NCBI GenBank assembly: GCA_035632095.1
Contig: DASQHM010000248.1
Coordinates: forward strand, 1-10,206
Source of the DNA: DASQHM01 sp035632095
GTDB taxonomy: Bacteria; Pseudomonadota; Alphaproteobacteria; Ferrovibrionales; Ferrovibrionaceae
Length of the DNA: 10,206 nt
Reading direction: 5' to 3'
Position numbers and translations under genes: made by a program. This document shows positions 1 to 5,966 of the stretch, piece after piece; position 1 is the first letter of the stretch, and every line of letters starts with the position of its first letter. The notes under the pieces were generated by a model. That model was not told the origin of the DNA. It saw only the letters and a program-made list of their open reading frames with translations, and ran no database searches.

Positions 1-269
1 GACGGATTGCTCTGGTCGTCGTAGGTCACAAGCTTGACCTGGCGGCCGAGCAAACCGCCCTTGGCGTTCACGTCATCGGCCCAGATCTGCATGGCAACCA
101 GCGCCGACTTGCCGTTGGCGGCGAGCGGACCGGTTTGCGCCATGCCGAAACCGATGCGGATCGGATCGGCGGCGCGCGCGGCAGGACCCATCGACAAGAA
201 GACCATGGCGACGGCCATCGCCACCGCGCCCAATCGCGCAAGCAACTTCCCGGAATTTAACGCAGACAT
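1..269 (-). CDS. ABC transporter substrate-binding protein, branched-chain amino acid (LivJ-like) type, N-terminal part only
   Basis: Periplasmic ligand-binding protein of a high-affinity ABC importer. Only the first 89 codons are in the window; the gene runs off the left edge. The ATG at 269-267 follows a strong GGAGGA ribosome site about 6 bases upstream. Residues 1-33 form a classic Sec signal peptide: lysine and arginine near the start, a hydrophobic stretch (AVAMAVAMVFLSMG) and a likely cleavage site at ARA-AD (33/34). The mature start, DPIRIGFGMAQTGPLAANG, is the first beta strand and ligand loop of the type I periplasmic-binding fold. It continues into AMQIWADDVNAKGGLLG and VKLVTYDDQSNP, which are typical of the LivJ/HAAT family. 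These proteins bind branched-chain amino acids but also amides, aromatic acids and other small molecules, so the ligand cannot be named. It is transcribed away from the VOC gene. The family is certain; the substrate is unknown. Confidence 0.93.
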   Translation of the reverse strand, partial: MSALNSGKLLARLGAVAMAVAMVFLSMGPAARAADPIRIGFGMAQTGPLAANGKSALVAMQIWADDVNAKGGLLGRQVKLVTYDDQSNP

Positions 270-355
270 TGTCTTCCTCCCCTCTGGCGCCCCCGCTTGG
301 AAGCTTTTATTGCCATGCTACGCCGAGCGCCGCCAGGCGCGCCAGCGCGTTGTCC

Positions 356-377
356 GATCGGATGGAATCATCCGATC
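356..377. repeat. Perfect 9-bp inverted repeat with 4-base loop
   Basis: GATCGGATG (356-364) and its exact reverse complement CATCCGATC (369-377) flank the loop GAAT. The repeat lies 87 to 108 bases upstream of the ATG of the binding-protein gene, in the divergent region shared with the VOC gene. Position and symmetry suit an operator for a dimeric regulator. It could instead be a small hairpin. No T-tract follows on either strand, so an intrinsic terminator is unlikely. The symmetry is seen directly; the role is inferred. Confidence 0.6.
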
Positions 378-403
378 AGGAGGCTAACGCGCCAGATCAT
401 TAG

Positions 404-459
404 TCTGGAGCATGATCTCATCCGAAAAGTCGGGCAACTTTTCGGGATCATGCTCTAGA
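404..459. repeat. Dispersed palindromic repeat of Rhizobiales type
   Basis: This is a 56-base imperfect palindrome. The outer arms TCTGGAGCATGAT (404-416) and ATCATGCTCTAGA (447-459) pair at 12 of 13 positions. The inner arms CCGAAAAGT (422-430) and ACTTTTCGG (437-445) pair perfectly around the loop CGGGCA. Between outer and inner stems there are five extra bases on the left (CTCAT) and one on the right (G), giving an asymmetric bulge. I recall close relatives of this sequence (GAGCATGAT plus CCGAAAAGT) as very abundant intergenic repeats in Bradyrhizobium and related genomes. It therefore serves as a taxonomic marker and a possible RNA hairpin. It lies upstream of the VOC gene and carries no coding capacity. 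Confidence 0.85.
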
Positions 460-465
460 GGCCCT

Positions 466-493
466 TTGCGGCCGACCCGCATGCGCCGATAAT
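466..493 (+). promoter_or_regulatory. Possible promoter for the VOC gene
   Basis: GATAAT at 488-493 matches the -10 consensus at five of six bases. Sixteen bases upstream, TTGCGG (466-471) keeps only the TTG of the -35 box. A start near 500 would give a leader of under 20 bases, with the ribosome site AAGGAG (503-508) immediately downstream. The match is weak, and alphaproteobacterial promoters are poorly predicted by eye. Confidence 0.25.
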
Positions 494-517
494 GCGCCGG
501 ACAAGGAGATTGCGGCG

Positions 518-973
518 ATGCCGATTGCCCATCTGGAGCACTTCCTCATTCAAGCGGCAGACCTGGACGCGACCCGCGACTGGTATGTCAAGGTGCTCGG
601 CTTGCGCGACGGCCCACATCCCGACTTCGGCTTCCCGGTCCATTGGCTCTACGCCGGCGAGCGCGATGTGCTGCACCTGACCCAGGGCGGCGCCAACGTA
701 TCCGAGAATCGCAAGCGCTATCTCGGACAGCAGTCCGAGGCGACGCAGGGCTCGGGCGTCATCGACCACGTAGCGTTTCGCGCCAGCGGGCTTGACGACA
801 CGATCGCGCGGCTGAGCGCGCTCGGTATCGGCTTCAACGAGCGCCGCGTCGACGACCAGGGGCTGTATCAGCTGTTTCTGTTCGATCCGAACGGGGTCAA
901 GGTCGAGCTGAACTTCGCCGCCGCGGAGGCCAAGGGTCGCAAGGCTCCCGTCATGGCATCCGACACGCGCTGA
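518..973 (+). CDS. VOC (glyoxalase/bleomycin resistance/extradiol dioxygenase) family protein, 151 aa
   Basis: Small metalloenzyme-fold protein made of two beta-alpha-beta-beta-beta modules. The first module begins AHLEHFLIQAADLDATRDWY (residues 4-23); the second begins VIDHVAFRASGLDDTIARL (81-99) and ends FDPNGVKVELNF (122-133). Likely metal ligands are His8, His53 (VLHLTQ), His84 and Glu130 (VELNF), the usual placement in glyoxalase I and type I extradiol dioxygenases. The length fits a single-unit VOC protein. The ATG at 518 has AAGGAG nine bases upstream. A 62-residue frame starting at 492 is a shadow of it. The gene stops only three bases from the end of the convergent hydrolase gene. 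Members act as dioxygenases, isomerases, lyases or antibiotic-binding proteins, and the reaction cannot be chosen here. Retention of the metal ligands suggests an enzyme rather than a binding protein. Confidence 0.9.
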   Translation: MPIAHLEHFLIQAADLDATRDWYVKVLGLRDGPHPDFGFPVHWLYAGERDVLHLTQGGANVSENRKRYLGQQSEATQGSGVIDHVAFRASGLDDTIARLSALGIGFNERRVDDQGLYQLFLFDPNGVKVELNFAAAEAKGRKAPVMASDTR

Positions 974-976
974 GCA

Positions 977-1789
977 TCACGCGGCGAATTCGAGAATGGC
1001 CGCCGCGACGGCTTCCGGCTGATCCAGCTCGGCCAGGTGCCCGGCATCGGCGATGACGACCGTCCGGCTCGGACCGGCGATGCCCTCGGCAAAGCGCCGC
1101 GCATAGCTCCGCGGCACGACTTTGTCCCGATCGCCCCAGAGCAGCAGCACCGGCTGGCGAATATGGCCGAGGCGCCTGGCGAGCCGCGTATCGCCGACCG
1201 GCCAGAAAATCCGCGCCAGCGCCTCGTTGACGCGCACTTGGACGATGACCCAATCGGCCGGATCCATGCCGGCCGGCTGGACCTGCGCGCGCTTGAAGTT
1301 CTCCGGATCGGCGCAGACCAGACCGGCCGTGGCGCCGGGCTTCTGCGCCCAAATATCGGCGATCGGATCGGCCTCGTCGAACAATCCGAACGGCGCCACG
1401 AGCACGAGCTTGCGCACCATCTCGGGCCATAGCGCCGCCACATCGGCAGCGAGCGCGCCTGCCATGGAACTTCCGATCAGATCGCCGCCCCGCAAACCCG
1501 CCGCCTCCAGCAGATCGCGGCTCGCCATCAGCCAGTCGAGATGGCTGTCGAGCTGGTCATGTCCCTCGCTGCCCGGGAAGCCCGGCAGCGACGGCGCAAT
1601 GACGCGGCGGCCGGCCGCGAGCCGGTCGAGGAACGGGGTCCAATTGGGCAAGCCGCCGATGCCGGCGAGATAGCAGAGCGGTCTGCCCTCGCCCTTCTCC
1701 CACACGCGACACGGCTTGCCGTTGACCGGGACAAAGCGCTCGACAACGCCGTCGGCGCGTCGCCCCGTTCCGCCATGGGCTTGGCTCAT
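977..1789 (-). CDS. Alpha/beta hydrolase, 270 aa
   Basis: Serine hydrolase of the alpha/beta fold, last gene of the tauD-like/LLM/hydrolase operon. The catalytic triad is readable: Ser108 in the nucleophile elbow GSSMA (residues 106-110; the last glycine of GxSxG is Ala, followed by Gly111), Asp222 in WGDRDKVVP, and His251 in DAGHLAELDQPE. The oxyanion region is YLAGIGGLPNW (40-50), and APSLPGFPGS (65-74) matches the cap-preceding loop of MhpC-like C-C and ester hydrolases. The ATG at 1789 overlaps the TGA of the upstream LLM gene as ATGA, so translation is probably coupled. The frame stays open upstream as far as 2428, but that part lies antisense-free inside the LLM gene in another frame and is not coding. 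Possible activities are ester, lactone, epoxide or C-C bond hydrolysis. Operon position suggests it acts on a product of the two oxygenases; that is inference. Confidence 0.92.
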   Translation of the reverse strand: MSQAHGGTGRRADGVVERFVPVNGKPCRVWEKGEGRPLCYLAGIGGLPNWTPFLDRLAAGRRVIAPSLPGFPGSEGHDQLDSHLDWLMASRDLLEAAGLRGGDLIGSSMAGALAADVAALWPEMVRKLVLVAPFGLFDEADPIADIWAQKPGATAGLVCADPENFKRAQVQPAGMDPADWVIVQVRVNEALARIFWPVGDTRLARRLGHIRQPVLLLWGDRDKVVPRSYARRFAEGIAGPSRTVVIADAGHLAELDQPEAVAAAILEFAA

Positions 1790-3045
1790 GCCCCTACTCG
1801 CGCCGAGGCGGCGTGGCGCGCGGCGCTTTGACGCTCCGGCAGCGGCTGCGGCCACCAGCGGTCCTCCCATTCGTTGTCGAACAGGTCGCGCAGCTGCGGA
1901 TAGACCTTCTCGGCGAACAGCCGGGTGTTGTGCTTGGCGACGTCGCTTCGCATGTTGCCGTATTGCAGCAGCAGCATGAGGTGGCCGACGTTGAGATCGA
2001 CCGCCACTTTGCGCAATTGCGCCGCCACCTCGTCGGGCGAGCCGACGATGACGTAGCCCTGGTCGACGATGTCGGCCCAATCGCTCGCCGTCTTGCCGCC
2101 CCGCAGCGCCGCCTGGGTCGCAAGCTGGATCTGCGACACAGCCTTGGCGCGGATCGTCGCCTCGGTGACGTATCCCGGCGGATTGGCCCAGCGCGCATCC
2201 ACGTGCAGGCAGCGGCCGTAGAAATATTCCGCAGGCTCCTTGTAAAGCTTCAGCGCTTCCGCGCGCGTCTCCGCCACGCCGACGAACTGCAGGAACCCGG
2301 CGCGATAGGGGTTGCGGTCCTTGCCGAGCCGGTCCATCTCGCGCCAGAAGCCGAGCATGGTGTCGAGGCCGACCTTGTAGCCGTAGTACGACAGGTAGGA
2401 ATAGACGTAATCCATCTCGGCGCACCACTGCCAGGTCTCGATCGAGCCGCCGCCGGGTATCCAGACCGGCGGATGCGGCTTCTGCACCGGGCGCGGCAAC
2501 GTGTTCACGTAACGCAATTGATTGAAGCGGCCGTTGAACGCGAACGGCTCGGGCGTTGTCCAGGCCTTGATGACGATGTCATGGGCTTCGTGGTAGCGCT
2601 GGCGGAGCGAACTGGGGTTCTGGCCGTAGGCGTAACAGGTGTCCATGGGCGTGCCGACCGGAAAGCCGGCGATCAGGCGGCCGCCGGAAATGCAGTCGAT
2701 CATGGCGAACTCTTCGGCCACCCGCGTGGGCGGATTGTAGAGCGCCAGGGAATTGCCCATGACGCAGATCGCCGCGTTCTTGGTCCGGCGCGCCAGCGAA
2801 GAGGCGATCAGGTTGGGCGAAGCCATCAACCCGTAGCCGTTGGAATGGTGCTCGTTGACGCACACGGCGTCGAAGCCCATCTCGGCCGCATACTCCAATT
2901 CGTCCATGAACTCGTTGTAGAAGACATGCACGCGCGCCGGGTCGAACAGCTTCGAATCGATGTCGACCCAAACCGACGGATGCTTCTCGCGGAAATCGTC
3001 GGGCAATTCCTTGTACGGCATCAGATGGAACCACATCTGCTTCAT
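1786..3045 (-). CDS. LLM class flavin-dependent oxidoreductase (bacterial luciferase-like monooxygenase), 419 aa
   Basis: TIM-barrel flavoprotein of the luciferase-like family, which uses reduced FMN (from a separate reductase) or F420. Visible family marks are the start MKQMWFHLMPY, CVNEHHSNGYGLMASP (residues 62-77, the EHH segment near the flavin), TRVAEEFAMIDCISGGRLIAG (107-127, given here as one conserved block), PHPPVWIPGGGS (190-201) and the late signature GSPDEVAAQLRK (335-346). At 419 residues it is longer than many LLM proteins; the C-terminal tail EDRWWPQPLPERQ is hydrophilic. The ATG at 3045-3043 is preceded by GGAGA six bases upstream. It is the middle gene of a minus-strand operon, 37 bases after the dioxygenase gene, and overlaps the hydrolase by ATGA. 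Relatives include alkanesulfonate, alkane and nitrilotriacetate monooxygenases, but the pocket does not identify a substrate. No flavin reductase gene is present in the window. Confidence 0.94.
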   Translation of the reverse strand: MKQMWFHLMPYKELPDDFREKHPSVWVDIDSKLFDPARVHVFYNEFMDELEYAAEMGFDAVCVNEHHSNGYGLMASPNLIASSLARRTKNAAICVMGNSLALYNPPTRVAEEFAMIDCISGGRLIAGFPVGTPMDTCYAYGQNPSSLRQRYHEAHDIVIKAWTTPEPFAFNGRFNQLRYVNTLPRPVQKPHPPVWIPGGGSIETWQWCAEMDYVYSYLSYYGYKVGLDTMLGFWREMDRLGKDRNPYRAGFLQFVGVAETRAEALKLYKEPAEYFYGRCLHVDARWANPPGYVTEATIRAKAVSQIQLATQAALRGGKTASDWADIVDQGYVIVGSPDEVAAQLRKVAVDLNVGHLMLLLQYGNMRSDVAKHNTRLFAEKVYPQLRDLFDNEWEDRWWPQPLPERQSAARHAASARVGA

Positions 3046-3082
3046 CGCCGGTCTCCGCGGGTTGTCGTCGAATGAAGGCGCG

Positions 3083-3943
3083 TCACGCCGCGACGTCCTT
3101 CGCCATGCGGGGCTTGTCGCCGGCCAAGGTGGCGCGGTGCATGACGCGGCGATAGCCGTGGTAGTCGTTGATGGGATTGTGCTGGGTGCAACGGTTGTCC
3201 CAGAACGCGATGGAGCCCGGCTGCCAGTGGAATCGGCAGGTGAATTCGGGCTTGATCTGGTGCTGGAATAGGAACTGCAGGATCGGCTTGCTTTCCGCCT
3301 CGGTCATGCCCTTGAAGCGCATGGTGTGCGCGACGTTCACATAGAGCGCCTTGCGCCCCGTCTCGGGATGCACGCGCACCACCGGATGCTCGGCCACGTA
3401 TTCCTTCTTCGCGTCGGCGCGCGCGCCGTCGCGCATGCGGTCTTCCCGCGTCTTGGTCGTATCGGCGCTGGCTGAGCTGTTGACGCCGATCAGCCCGTCG
3501 AGCAGCTCTTTCATGCGGTCCGACAGGGTTTCGTAGGCCAGATACATATTCGCGAAAAGAGTATCGCCGCCGACCGGCGGCACCTCGCGCGCGATCAGCA
3601 TGGTCGCCATGGGCGGCACGTCGAGATACGTGGTGTCGGAATGCCAGATGCCGCCGAAATTCACCTTCTCGTGCTCGAGCTTCACCACCGGGATGATCTC
3701 GGGAAAGCCGGCGATGCCCTTGACGAAGGGATACTCGATGGTCTCCCCGAAGTGACGCGCCAGGGTCAGGAACTTGGCCGGCGGCAGATCCTGATCGCGG
3801 AAGAAGATCACCAGGTGCTCGAGCCAAATGCGGCGGAGCTCGGCGATCGTATCGGCATCGAGATCGGCCGATAGGTCGACGCCGAGGACTTCCGCGCCGA
3901 GCGCTCCCGACAAGGGACGCACCTGCCAATTCCGCCCTGCCAT
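3083..3943 (-). CDS. TauD/TfdA family Fe(II)/2-oxoglutarate-dependent dioxygenase, 286 aa
   Basis: Non-heme iron dioxygenase that couples 2-oxoglutarate decarboxylation to substrate hydroxylation, often cleaving a C-S, C-O or C-N bond. The iron triad is visible: His101 and Asp103 in WHSDTTYL, and His269 in MHRATLAGDKPR. Arg279, ten residues after the last His, is the likely 2-oxoglutarate carboxylate anchor. The N-terminus WQVRPLSGALGAEVLGVDLS and the segment FWDNRCTQHNPINDYHGYRR (248-267) are typical of the family, and length is normal. I chose the ATG at 3943-3941 because GGAGGAA lies seven bases upstream and family proteins start just before this motif. An in-frame ATG at 4027 would add 28 unlikely residues. 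It is first in an operon with the LLM monooxygenase and hydrolase. Substrate (taurine, other sulfonate, alkyl sulfate, aryloxy acid) is not determinable by eye. Confidence 0.94.
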   Translation of the reverse strand: MAGRNWQVRPLSGALGAEVLGVDLSADLDADTIAELRRIWLEHLVIFFRDQDLPPAKFLTLARHFGETIEYPFVKGIAGFPEIIPVVKLEHEKVNFGGIWHSDTTYLDVPPMATMLIAREVPPVGGDTLFANMYLAYETLSDRMKELLDGLIGVNSSASADTTKTREDRMRDGARADAKKEYVAEHPVVRVHPETGRKALYVNVAHTMRFKGMTEAESKPILQFLFQHQIKPEFTCRFHWQPGSIAFWDNRCTQHNPINDYHGYRRVMHRATLAGDKPRMAKDVAA

Positions 3944-3993
3944 CGTCGCCTTCCTCCCAGGCTGCACGCCCGGCCATTGTCTTCCGCCCGCGC

Positions 3994-4016
3994 TGCCGCG
4001 TCCAGCCGGGGCGGCA
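3994..4016. promoter_or_regulatory. Inverted repeat TGCCGC-N11-GCGGCA between divergent operons
   Basis: TGCCGC (3994-3999) and GCGGCA (4011-4016) are exact reverse complements separated by 11 bases. They sit 51 to 73 bases upstream of the dioxygenase ATG and about 80 bases upstream of the dehydrogenase ATG. Such a half-site pair in a 150-base divergent region could be an operator controlling both operons. In GC-rich DNA a six-base inverted repeat also arises readily by chance. Confidence 0.25.
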
Positions 4017-4055
4017 CAGATCCGCATTGAGCGAGGCGCGCATCGGCCTTTACCC

Positions 4056-4061
4056 TATGAT
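4056..4061 (+). promoter_or_regulatory. Possible -10 element for the D-2-hydroxyacid dehydrogenase operon
   Basis: TATGAT at 4056-4061 matches five of six bases of the -10 consensus and stands out in otherwise GC-rich DNA. A start near 4068 would leave a leader of about 26 bases before the ATG at 4094. No -35 box lies at the right distance: TTGAGC (4027-4032) is 23 bases upstream, which is too far for normal spacing. I therefore report only the -10 candidate. Confidence 0.3.
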
Positions 4062-4093
4062 GGGGGATGCAACGCCGGGACGGGGCCAAATTC

Positions 4094-5044
4094 ATGAAAA
4101 TCGCGGTTCTGGACGACTATCAAGAGGTGGCCGCCGGCCTTGCCGATTGGAAATCGCTCGGCGGCGACGTCACGGTCTTCAACGACCACATTGCGGACGT
4201 TGAGGCCCTGGTGCGCCGCCTGGCCCCGTTCGAGATCATCTGCTGCATGCGCGAGCGCACGCCCTTCCCGGCCAGCCTTTTGGCGCGTTTGCCGAACCTG
4301 AAGCTCCTGGTGACGACAGGCGCCCGCAACCTGTCCATCGACGTCGCCGCCGCTTCCGCGCGGGGCGTGACGGTGTGCGGCACCGGCGGCGGCGCCTCCA
4401 CCGAGCACCAGATGACCGAGTTCACCTGGAGCCTGATCCTGGCGCTGGTGCGGCACATCCCGGCGGAAGATCGCGGCATGCGGCAGGGCGGCTGGCAGAC
4501 CACGCTCGGAACGACGCTGGCCGGAAAGACCCTCGGCCTGGTCGGCGTCGGCCGCATTGGCGCCGATGTGGCGCGCATCGGCCGCGCCTTCGCCATGAAA
4601 ACCATCGCCTGGAGTCCCAATCTCACCCCCGAGCGCGCTTCCAAGGCGGAAGTGGACCTGGTGTCTAAGCAGGATCTATTCCGCCAAGCCGACATCGTCA
4701 CCGTGCACATGGTGTTGAGCGACCGCAGCCGCGGTATCGTCGGCGCAGATGACCTTCGCTTGATGAAGCCGACGGCTTACCTCATCAACACCTCGCGCGG
4801 TCCGCTGGTGGTGGAGGCCGCCCTGCTCGATTGCTTGCGGAACAAGCGCATCGCCGGCGCGGCGCTCGACGTCTACGACCGCGAGCCGCTGCCGGCCGAT
4901 CATCCGTTGCGGCGGCTGGACAACGTGGTGATCACGCCGCATATCGGCTTCGTCACAAACGAAGCCTATCGCACGTTCTATCGGGACACGGTCGAAGACG
5001 TCCGTGCGTTTCTCGACGGCAAACCGATCCGGGTTTTGAAATAG
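4094..5044 (+). CDS. D-2-hydroxyacid dehydrogenase family protein, NAD(P)-dependent, 316 aa
   Basis: Oxidoreductase interconverting a D-2-hydroxy acid and the 2-oxo acid (family includes 3-phosphoglycerate dehydrogenase, glyoxylate/hydroxypyruvate reductase and formate dehydrogenase). The split catalytic domain and central Rossmann domain are both present. The dinucleotide motif GLVGVGRIG has glycines at 151, 153 and 156. The catalytic residues are Arg235 (NTSRGPLV), Glu264 (DREPLP) and His283 (TPHIG). At the end of the second Rossmann strand the sequence is IAWSPNLT, where NAD-specific members have Asp; its absence leaves NADP use possible. The ATG at 4094 starts MKIAVLDDYQEV, the family norm. 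An ATG at 4067 would add nine unlikely residues, and the GGGGG run directly abuts it. The ribosome site for 4094 is weak. The gene is followed after 12 bases by an SDR gene, and is divergent from the dioxygenase operon. The substrate is unknown. Confidence 0.93.
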   Translation: MKIAVLDDYQEVAAGLADWKSLGGDVTVFNDHIADVEALVRRLAPFEIICCMRERTPFPASLLARLPNLKLLVTTGARNLSIDVAAASARGVTVCGTGGGASTEHQMTEFTWSLILALVRHIPAEDRGMRQGGWQTTLGTTLAGKTLGLVGVGRIGADVARIGRAFAMKTIAWSPNLTPERASKAEVDLVSKQDLFRQADIVTVHMVLSDRSRGIVGADDLRLMKPTAYLINTSRGPLVVEAALLDCLRNKRIAGAALDVYDREPLPADHPLRRLDNVVITPHIGFVTNEAYRTFYRDTVEDVRAFLDGKPIRVLK

Positions 5045-5056
5045 GGAGACATTGCG

Positions 5057-5956
5057 ATGGCAAAGTTGTGCGAGGGCCGCGTGGCGATCGTGACCGGCGC
5101 CGGGCGCGGGATCGGTCGCGAACATGCGCTGATGCTTGCGGCCCACGGCGCCAAGGTGGTGGTCAACGACCTCGGCGGCGCGGCCGACGGCACCGGCAAG
5201 GACATTTCGCCGGCAGCGCAAACGGTCGCGGACATCAGGGCCGCCGGCAGCGAAGCCATCGCCAATGGCGACGACATCAGCAATTGGGACGCGGCGGCGA
5301 ACCTGGTGCAGACGGCGATCAACACCTTTGGCCGTCTCGACGTGCTCATCAACAACGCAGGCATCCTGCGCGACCGCATGCTCGCCAACATGAGCGAGGC
5401 GGAGTGGGACGCGGTCATCAAGGTGCATCTGAAGGGCACCTTCGCGCCTTCCCGTCATGCCGTCGCCTATTGGCGGGACCAGAGCAAGGCCGCGGGCCGC
5501 CCGGTTTCGGGCCGCATCATCAACACCTCGTCGAGCTCCGGCCTGTTCGGCAATCCGGGACAGACCAACTACGGCGCCGCCAAGGCCGGGATCGCCGCGT
5601 TCACGGTCATCGCCGCCCGGGAGCTTCGCCGCTATGGCGTCACGGTCAACGCCATCATGCCCCATGCCCAGACGCGCATGACCGAGGGCTTGCGCGAGGT
5701 GTCAGACGAGGTCCGCGCGCGGCGGGATCCGCGCTTCGTAGCCACCATCGCCACGTGGCTTGCGAGCGAAGAGGCGCAGGACGTGACCGGCCGGGTGTTC
5801 GAGGCGGGCGGCGGCATCCTCGCGGTGATGGAAGGCTGGCACCGCGGACCGACCATCGATCAGATCGCCGACCCCGCCAAGCTCGGCCTCCTGGTCAAGG
5901 ACATGGTCGGGCGGGCGCGACGCAACGCCGGCATGGACGGCAAGGATCTCGACTGA
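5057..5956 (+). CDS. SDR family oxidoreductase, similar to (3R)-hydroxyacyl-CoA dehydrogenase domain of MFE-2, 299 aa
   Basis: Classical short-chain dehydrogenase/reductase. The cofactor motif TGAGRGIG is at residues 13-20, and Asp38 in VVNDLGG at the end of the second strand favours NAD over NADP. NNAG is at 99-102. The catalytic residues are Ser158 or Ser159 (NTSSSSG), Tyr172 and Lys176 (NYGAAKAG). The combination VVVNDLGG plus INNAGILRDRM is characteristic of the hydroxyacyl-CoA dehydrogenase portion of peroxisomal MFE-2/HSD17B4 and its stand-alone bacterial relatives. This points to a CoA-thioester or bulky hydroxy substrate (family-based inference). At 299 residues it is longer than a standard SDR of about 250; the extra C-terminal part follows FEAGGGILAVMEG. 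The ATG has GGGAG eight bases upstream, directly after the stop of the dehydrogenase gene, so the two form an operon. It ends ten bases before the convergent alkylsulfatase gene. Confidence 0.92.
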   Translation: MAKLCEGRVAIVTGAGRGIGREHALMLAAHGAKVVVNDLGGAADGTGKDISPAAQTVADIRAAGSEAIANGDDISNWDAAANLVQTAINTFGRLDVLINNAGILRDRMLANMSEAEWDAVIKVHLKGTFAPSRHAVAYWRDQSKAAGRPVSGRIINTSSSSGLFGNPGQTNYGAAKAGIAAFTVIAARELRRYGVTVNAIMPHAQTRMTEGLREVSDEVRARRDPRFVATIATWLASEEAQDVTGRVFEAGGGILAVMEGWHRGPTIDQIADPAKLGLLVKDMVGRARRNAGMDGKDLD

Positions 5957-5966
5957 GCGCGGCGCG

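Noticed and set aside
404..459. The palindrome as a rho-independent terminator
   Set aside because: No T-run follows either stem, it stands upstream of both flanking genes rather than downstream, and it matches a dispersed repeat type.
977..2428. Extended hydrolase frame of 483 codons
   Set aside because: The extra 213 codons overlap the LLM gene in another frame. Hydrolase homology and the ATGA overlap place the start at 1789.
1813..3075. Long plus-strand open frame of 420 codons opposite the LLM monooxygenase
   Set aside because: It is antisense to a gene with clear LLM family motifs, and its composition (many Arg, His, Leu, Asp) is the usual mirror of high-GC codon bias, without any recognisable domain.
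3944..4027. ATG at 4027 as start of the TauD-like protein
   Set aside because: It adds 28 Gly/Arg/Pro-rich residues outside family homology. A strong ribosome site supports the ATG at 3943.
4067..4093. ATG at 4067 as start of the D-2-hydroxyacid dehydrogenase
   Set aside because: The preceding G-run abuts the ATG with no spacer, and the nine added residues are not family-like. MKIAVLDDYQ at 4094 is the usual start.
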